From assembly GCA_023091735.1 (NCBI GenBank), contig JALKBU010001480.1:1-10536 (forward strand): a stretch of 10,536 nucleotides of DNA. The letters run 5' to 3'. Below the pieces are notes generated by a model that was not told the DNA's origin, did no database searches, and saw only the letters and a program-made list of their open reading frames with translations. This document shows, in pieces, positions 6,366 to 10,536 of this stretch. The DNA is from Trichomonas tenax. Lineage: Eukaryota > Parabasalia > Trichomonadida > Trichomonadidae. The stretch's first letter is position 1, and each line of letters begins with the position of its first letter. Position numbers and translations under genes: made by a program.

Positions 6366-7783
6366 ATTTTAAAAGTTAAATTTATTCATAATCATCGTGA
6401 AGGACTTACAAAGAATATGATAAACACACCAACCAGTAAATTCTTTCGTGAGTATATCTAACATTATTTTCTTACAGGCGGCACAACAGCGGACGCGATT
6501 CGTATCACATGTCAAGAATTACATATATCAAAGCAAAATCAGTTCTCATTTTACTTGTACAATCAACATTCATTAAGCAATTATCGAAATTCTTTGTAAA
6601 AAATTGTTCAAGCTCCACAACATAGTAACAATCATTATGTTAATACTACTAACATCATTCAAGAGTACACCAACCAAAGTCCTTCAAATTTGATTTTCTT
6701 TCATGTTGCCAATATTGAAGATCCAGAAAATCTTATTTTTTATTTTGCTGATGCAAGAACTAAGGATTTTATATATCGCTCGATTGAAATTTATCATTTA
6801 GATAGTACATATCAACTATTGCACCACAACATGGAGCTATATGTATTAGCTATAAAGTTTGAACTGACACACAGCCTCCCTCTATTCTGGTTCATCAGAA
6901 AATCGTATAACAGCGAACATATATCATTCTGCTTGACAGAATTCTTCGACTGGTTTTCAACCATTCCAGGTCATTTTATGACCAATTGTGCAACCAACAT
7001 ATATATAAAGCGTTAAAAGATTCCTTTTCAGAAGCTGAGAAGTCATGGCATGCCCTCCATGTCATGAGGTCACTCCGTGCAAATCTCTGTCGCATCAATG
7101 ATGAGGAAGCCCGAAACAAAGTAGACAACTTCAATGAACATATTATGTTATGATAGAAAGTTAACAGCTGAAGATGTCGAGCACATTTTAAACAGGATAA
7201 TCGAACTTTCAAGGAATTCATTAGACTTTCAGAATTATTTTAACAATCAATGGAAAAAGCATTCAATAAAGTGAATTACAGCACTCAAGTCATCCAATGT
7301 TACTCTTGTTAACAACATCAATGAATCTCTCATGAAAATAATAAAATATTATGATTTTACTGGACGTAAACATATGTTCAAAAATATGTTTGTTACCTTT
7401 CTCTTAGCCAAAACAAAAGACAATTACTACATATTAACACTCCAAGATACAACAAGAAAACAAATAATTGTCCAATTTAGGGAGATTCCACCAGCGAATC
7501 ACTTTCGCAAGTGAATCAATTGATGAATATAATAAACTCACAAGAAACTGTTTCTAAAGCACTCTTAGAAGCGCTTCGGAATTTTCGTAAAGCTATTGAG
7601 TCAATCAATGATGTTCGCTCCAATGCAATCAACACATTTGAATCTTTCCTGCCAAGTGAAGAACAAATGAAAGAATTCATTGACAATATGAATGAATTTT
7701 GCAATAACTCTTCATCTGAAGCTTTAGAACATTTTGAAGATTGGTTTAATGAATACTTATTACAACTTGGTTTTATAATTTAA
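6366..7783 (+). pseudogene. Mutator-like (MULE) transposase remnant
   Basis: A broken transposase gene. The frame reads HNHREGLTKNM..., is stopped by TAA at 6459 and 6597, then contains the core LIFYFADARTKDFIYRS...HLDSTYQLLHHNMELYVLAIK. This matches the MULE (PF10551-type) pattern 'f.aD...r......DsTy.tn.y..pl....', with the first catalytic Asp in HLDSTYQ. The region expected to read 'iiTDcd.a' is MTNCAT, so the second Asp appears to be Asn. Near 6998 the frame shifts to HIYKALKDSF...SWHALHVMRSL, the usual wH..r segment, ending at TGA 7151. The first frame resumes at 7149, is stopped by TGA at 7272, and continues SSNVTLVNNINESLM, the MULE 'tNN..Es.n' motif. A further shift near 7480-7511 leads to a 90-codon helical C-terminus ending at 7783. 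At least six lesions are present, so no functional product is expected. Non-autonomous decay of a class II element is the reading; exact family and termini are unresolved. Confidence 0.75.
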
Positions 7784-7885
7784 TATTTTTATCTTATAAT
7801 TTTTATATTTTAAAAATTAGCAAATTGAATTATAAAAATTTTATTTTATTTTTAAAATTTTATGATGTTTCAAACCTGATTAATT
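7784..7885. other. AT-rich junction between two transposase remnants
   Basis: About 100 bp, nearly all A and T in its first three quarters, separate the stop of the MULE remnant (+) from the stop of the hAT remnant (-). It would hold the 3' ends of both. No terminal inverted repeat or target-site duplication could be picked out. Confidence 0.4.
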
Positions 7886-10032
7886 CTAAGATAAAATAGT
7901 AAAAAAAATATAAATTTCCTTAACGATATTTTCTGGAACATCTAAGTGGATGGAATATAATGCCTTTTGCAATATTCCTGAGCTAGGTGCTCTTCGCTCA
8001 GTAGCAATTTTTCGCATGTAGGAGAAATGCCGCTCGGATGAAGCCTCTGAAGAGGGAATTATTAATAACCTCAAAGCCAATTCGGACATATCTTTGAATT
8101 TTTTGTAGCGACCTACACAATACCAAGTTGTTAAAGGATTATCTGGATTGATAACTGCTTCGATATCTGACTCAAGGGAAGGAACGGAAGTCCATATCGA
8201 GTAGGCTGCTACCATTTGTTCCATGTCTAAGCCGTAGGCTTGTGAAAGGATTTTAATAACAGCAAGTTCATGCTCAATTGTAACACTTTCATGAACACTA
8301 TCCTCGACTTGGAAAAATACATCAGTGAACTCCTTCATGAAATCATCGTTAACTTCTGGCATATCTTCTTCTTCTCCAACAATGTCTTGAGGAGAAACGA
8401 TGCCAGTTCCATAGAAAACTGGAACTTGTGGAACAGATGGGATATCTTGAGCATTATGTTCCGTATTGTTTGCCTCGTTTCGAGTTGCAGGCTGGAAGAA
8501 TTGATTTATCCTTGTTTGTCTCACGTCAGACTGGTGATCAGGATGATTCTGATTCTCTACTGGTGCTTGAGCAATGGTTTGCATGGTAGGATCTGGAGCC
8601 GCATGATTCACATTCTGATGATCTTCTTCACCTGAGATAATACTTCTTGTTCCACTTTGCAAAGCATTTGTGGCTAAATTGTATGCATCAATAAAATACT
8701 TCTTATATATGGAGAGTTGAATTCATCGGTGCATATTTGTAGCAGTGAAATTTCTTTTTCTTCAAGTGATAAATGGAAATATTTAAGCCATATCTCCCTT
8801 TCATCTTCTCTGTTTGCGAGTTTTGTCAATTCTGCATTCACCATTCTTCCTTTTGGCGATATGTTAAAAAGAACACGATAAATGATAATTGCATTCACAT
8901 CATCTAACTTTGCGAACAGTTTTTCGATTAAACCATTTGCCAATGACTGAATATGTGGACATTGCTCTACAACATCTTTCAGAATATAAATGGCGCTATG
9001 ATAATATCCATAAATGTCTGCTGCAAGTGATGAGTCTTTCTCTAAAATTGCACTGATTTTATAGAAAGGTAATAATAATGGATAGAGTAGTGTTGCTGCT
9101 CCTGTGAGTGCATCTGCTACATGATCTGGGATATCTTCAGTCGCAAGATCTGAAATAAAATAAGGATCAGGTAATGAAAATAAAGTGCATAGCCGTTGTA
9201 AATGCTCTAGAATCCATTTGCATATTATGAACACATTGTTCCAGCGAGTAGTACATCTTTTTGGTGCGACCATTCCTAATAGATGGCCTATTCTTTTTTT
9301 GTTGAGCAAAGTTGAAATGCTATAAATATCACTCATTGCCTGAATATATTTTGGATGTTAATATCCATTGATAGCAAGCTGTAGCGTGTGACAAGCACAA
9401 GAAACGTTTATGAGTGTGGAAATCTCAGATATTATATTCTTTATCGCGCTAACCTGAACTCTTAAATTATCTGAGACAACAGCTACGATTTCAATTCCGA
9501 TTGATTTTAATTCTTGAATAACAGAAAGTATTTATCTTTGATAGGCTTCAAAATTTCCTGCGAAGTATGATATTGATTTGTATACTAATGGCGGAAGATC
9601 AGCTGTTGCATTTGCAATGATAATATTAAAATAATTAATGGATCCCATTTTGCCTTCATCGATAGAGAGAGCAGCAAATTTAGCTTGCTGATACATTATC
9701 AGTACTTTATTGTATTCTGTCATTCCGTATTCAATTAATCTCTTACGAAATGCATTTTTACCAAGTGGCGAATATATGTTATTTATAGGCTTATAATGAT
9801 TATTTTGACCATATATAATCTAGTTAATACAAAATTCCTTAAAATATCTTGAATATGCAAAACTAACTGGTAAATTCATTTTTCCTATTAGTTTCATGGT
9901 TTCAATATCTACGTATAATGGCTGGTCTGCTTCAGTATCTCGGTCTTCGACAAAGACTGAGAAAACTCCATGTTGATGATTTAATGCATCTGGATTTGAA
10001 TTAACAGTATCTTATGCAAAAGCCACACTCAT
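7886..10032 (-). pseudogene. hAT-family transposase, decayed but nearly full length
   Basis: About 715 codons read on the minus strand from ATG 10032. In-frame stops lie at 10014 (TAA), 9822 (TAG), 9534 (TAA) and 9360 (TAA), and one frameshift lies near 8695 in a TATATA run. Motifs in order: MNLPVSFAYSRYFKEF (from 9879), the conserved hAT N-terminal block; LSIDEG (about 9669), first catalytic-region Asp; VVSDN with Asp at 9471-9469, second Asp; CACH (about 9399-9388), the CxxH motif; TTRWN (about 9252-9238); and the hATC region with NPLTTWY, LLIIPSSEASSERHFSYM (SERHFS 8038-8021) and TERRAPSS. hAT transposases excise and insert DNA by an RNase H-like mechanism and multimerise through hATC. A Gln/Asn/Pro-rich linker (about 8660-8400) carries the PIP-box-like QTRINQFF (8518-8495). 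Few lesions suggest recent inactivation. Upstream BED zinc finger is not clearly present. Family assignment is firm; activity is not expected. Confidence 0.9.
8495..8518 (-). other. PIP-box-like PCNA-binding motif in the hAT linker
   Basis: The eight codons read QTRINQFF, an exact match to the canonical PIP box Q-x-x-[I/L/M/V]-x-x-[F/Y]-[F/Y], including the favoured Thr at position 2. It lies in a disordered, Gln/Asn/Pro-rich linker between the catalytic region and the hATC domain, where short linear motifs normally act. PIP boxes tether proteins to the sliding clamp PCNA. Presence of the motif is direct; function is inferred. Confidence 0.6.
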
Positions 10033-10037
10033 ATGTT

Positions 10038-10205
10038 TTACAATTTAAGTGTATTATAATGCATGCATTTTAAAAATGATTTGCTTGTTGCCTTTTCTAT
10101 TAAGATTTTAAACCCAGGCGGCGGTCTATTAATACGAACCGACTTCGGAAGTCTGAAATTTGAGGCAACAAATGCTTTCATGATTCTAGAGCCTCTTGAA
10201 GGCAT
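10038..10205 (-). pseudogene. possible N-terminal exon or upstream ORF of the hAT element
   Basis: A 55-codon ATG frame, starting MPSRGSRIMKAF and containing INRPPPGFKILIEKATSKSF, ends at TAA 10038-10040, six bases before the first ATG of the hAT frame, in a different phase. One indel would fuse the two as ...LKL-VKHMSVAF, and a Cys/His cluster (KCMHY...KHM) could be a decayed zinc finger. It is relatively GC-richer than its surroundings. The first 34 bp (10172-10205) form an imperfect palindrome, which argues for a DNA-structure role instead. No family is recognised. Confidence 0.3.
10141..10153. repeat. 13-bp palindrome
   Basis: GACTTC-G-GAAGTC is a perfect 6-bp inverted repeat about a single base, inside the GC-richer block upstream of the hAT frame. 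It could be a protein-binding site for the element or chance. Confidence 0.35.
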
Positions 10206-10536
10206 TTAAAATTTTGATCGGAGCAATTAAACACCTTGGCCACAACGGGGAAAATTTTTCCTTCTACGGTGTAGTCCCGCGACCTTCATAACTTTTTATC
10301 TGATCAATATTTTTTTCGATTTGAAAGTACTTTCATGTACATATTGATAGTTGTCTATCAAGTGGTATAAGTGGCACAGTCTATATATCTATCAAATCAT
10401 TGATTGCAATTCAAACCGTCCAAAAATATACGATTTCCAGCATAAATGTATGCACTACTATGCAGCATATGATATTTTTATGTGTGTTATTGATTCAAAT
10501 GCCTCTTATACGCTTAAAACTAAAAATGCAACTAAT
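10206..10536. other. non-coding right flank
   Basis: No convincing reading frame is seen on either strand. Bases 10240-10285 are GC-richer and include CGGGGAAAATTTTTCC, a short inverted-repeat-like run. No tRNA B-box or acceptor stem was found. The remaining sequence is AT-rich with the palindrome run listed separately. It probably contains the 5' terminus of the hAT element, but the end cannot be placed. Confidence 0.4.
10323..10361. repeat. three back-to-back palindromes
   Basis: GAAAGTACTTTC (10323-10334) is a perfect 12-bp palindrome. It is followed without a gap by ATGTACAT (10335-10342), a perfect 8-bp palindrome, and then by TTGATAG-TTGT-CTATCAA (10344-10361), a perfect 7-bp stem with a 4-nt loop. 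A fourth, AATCA-T-TGATT, lies at 10395-10405. Subterminal palindrome arrays are common transposase-binding regions in hAT elements, so this could be such a region. Confidence 0.5.

Noticed and set aside
6448..6477. A 30-nt segment with GTGAGT at the start, CTAAC inside and TTACAG at the end, resembling a mini-intron whose removal would delete an in-frame TAA.
   Set aside because: The unspliced frame reads naturally on both sides (FREYI-stop-HYFLTGGTTADAIRIT) as transposase sequence, as expected from a single nonsense change. The motif spacing does not match the fused ACTAACACACAG branch/3' site known from Trichomonas.
6976..7221. An 81-codon minus-strand frame across the MULE remnant.
   Set aside because: The plus strand here carries transposase motifs (SWHALHVMR); the opposite frame is its shadow.
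8270..8635. A 121-codon plus-strand frame opposite the hAT linker.
   Set aside because: The minus strand encodes the continuous hAT C-terminal region here. The plus frame has a non-family composition and no motif.
10240..10290. A GC-richer stretch that could be a tRNA or 5S-like gene.
   Set aside because: No acceptor stem, no GGTTCRANYCC-like B box and no cloverleaf could be drawn on either strand.
7784..10536. Terminal inverted repeats and 8-bp target-site duplication for the hAT element.
   Set aside because: No convincing matching ends were found by eye; weak TTTTATCT similarities near 7895 and 10291 are expected in AT-rich sequence.
1..10536. A CRISPR array or prokaryotic-style defence operon.
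   Set aside because: No regularly spaced repeats with unique spacers are present, and the genes are eukaryotic in type, with no ribosome-binding sites or operon spacing.

Overview
The window looks like nuclear DNA of an AT-rich, intron-poor protist. A parabasalid (Tritrichomonas/Trichomonas type) fits best. The host-type genes are long uninterrupted eukaryotic reading frames packed closely together, with initiator-like TCA-Y-W or CCA-T-T motifs a short way upstream of the ATG and UAAA-type poly(A) signals. Alongside them lie decayed class II transposons. The organism call is inference; Entamoeba-like protists are the main alternative.

Layout: bases 1-809 hold no convincing gene but are rich in secondary structure. 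There are two related imperfect hairpins (2-64 and 392-488), smaller stem-loops, a tandem 14-bp repeat and a dense cluster of TGTCA/TGACA motifs ahead of the first gene. Bases 810-5866 carry three intact protein-coding genes: a BAR-like coiled-coil protein (+), an importin-beta-like HEAT-repeat nuclear transport receptor (+), and a very divergent Hsp70/Hsp110-like protein (-). The last two converge with only 80 bp between their stop codons. They are ordinary single-copy-type cell functions (membrane shaping, nuclear import, chaperone-like) and show no sign of acting as one pathway.

Bases 6207-10205 are a graveyard of two DNA transposons arranged tail to tail. On the + strand is a Mutator-like (MULE) transposase remnant, readable from about 6366 to 7783 with several stops and frameshifts. 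An in-frame 51-codon ORF at 6207-6362 probably belongs to it. On the - strand is a hAT transposase running from about 10032 (possibly 10205) down to 7886. It is almost entirely readable apart from four in-frame stops and one frameshift at a TATATA run. It retains the N-terminal hAT block, the first two catalytic-region aspartates, a CxxH motif, TTRWN and the C-terminal hATC dimerisation region. Its disordered linker contains a textbook PCNA-binding (PIP-box) octapeptide, QTRINQFF, the most interesting single observation here. The right end (10206-10536) has no gene but contains a run of back-to-back palindromes.

No tRNA, rRNA, CRISPR array or prokaryotic operon structure is visible. Terminal inverted repeats or target-site duplications for either transposon could not be identified by eye.
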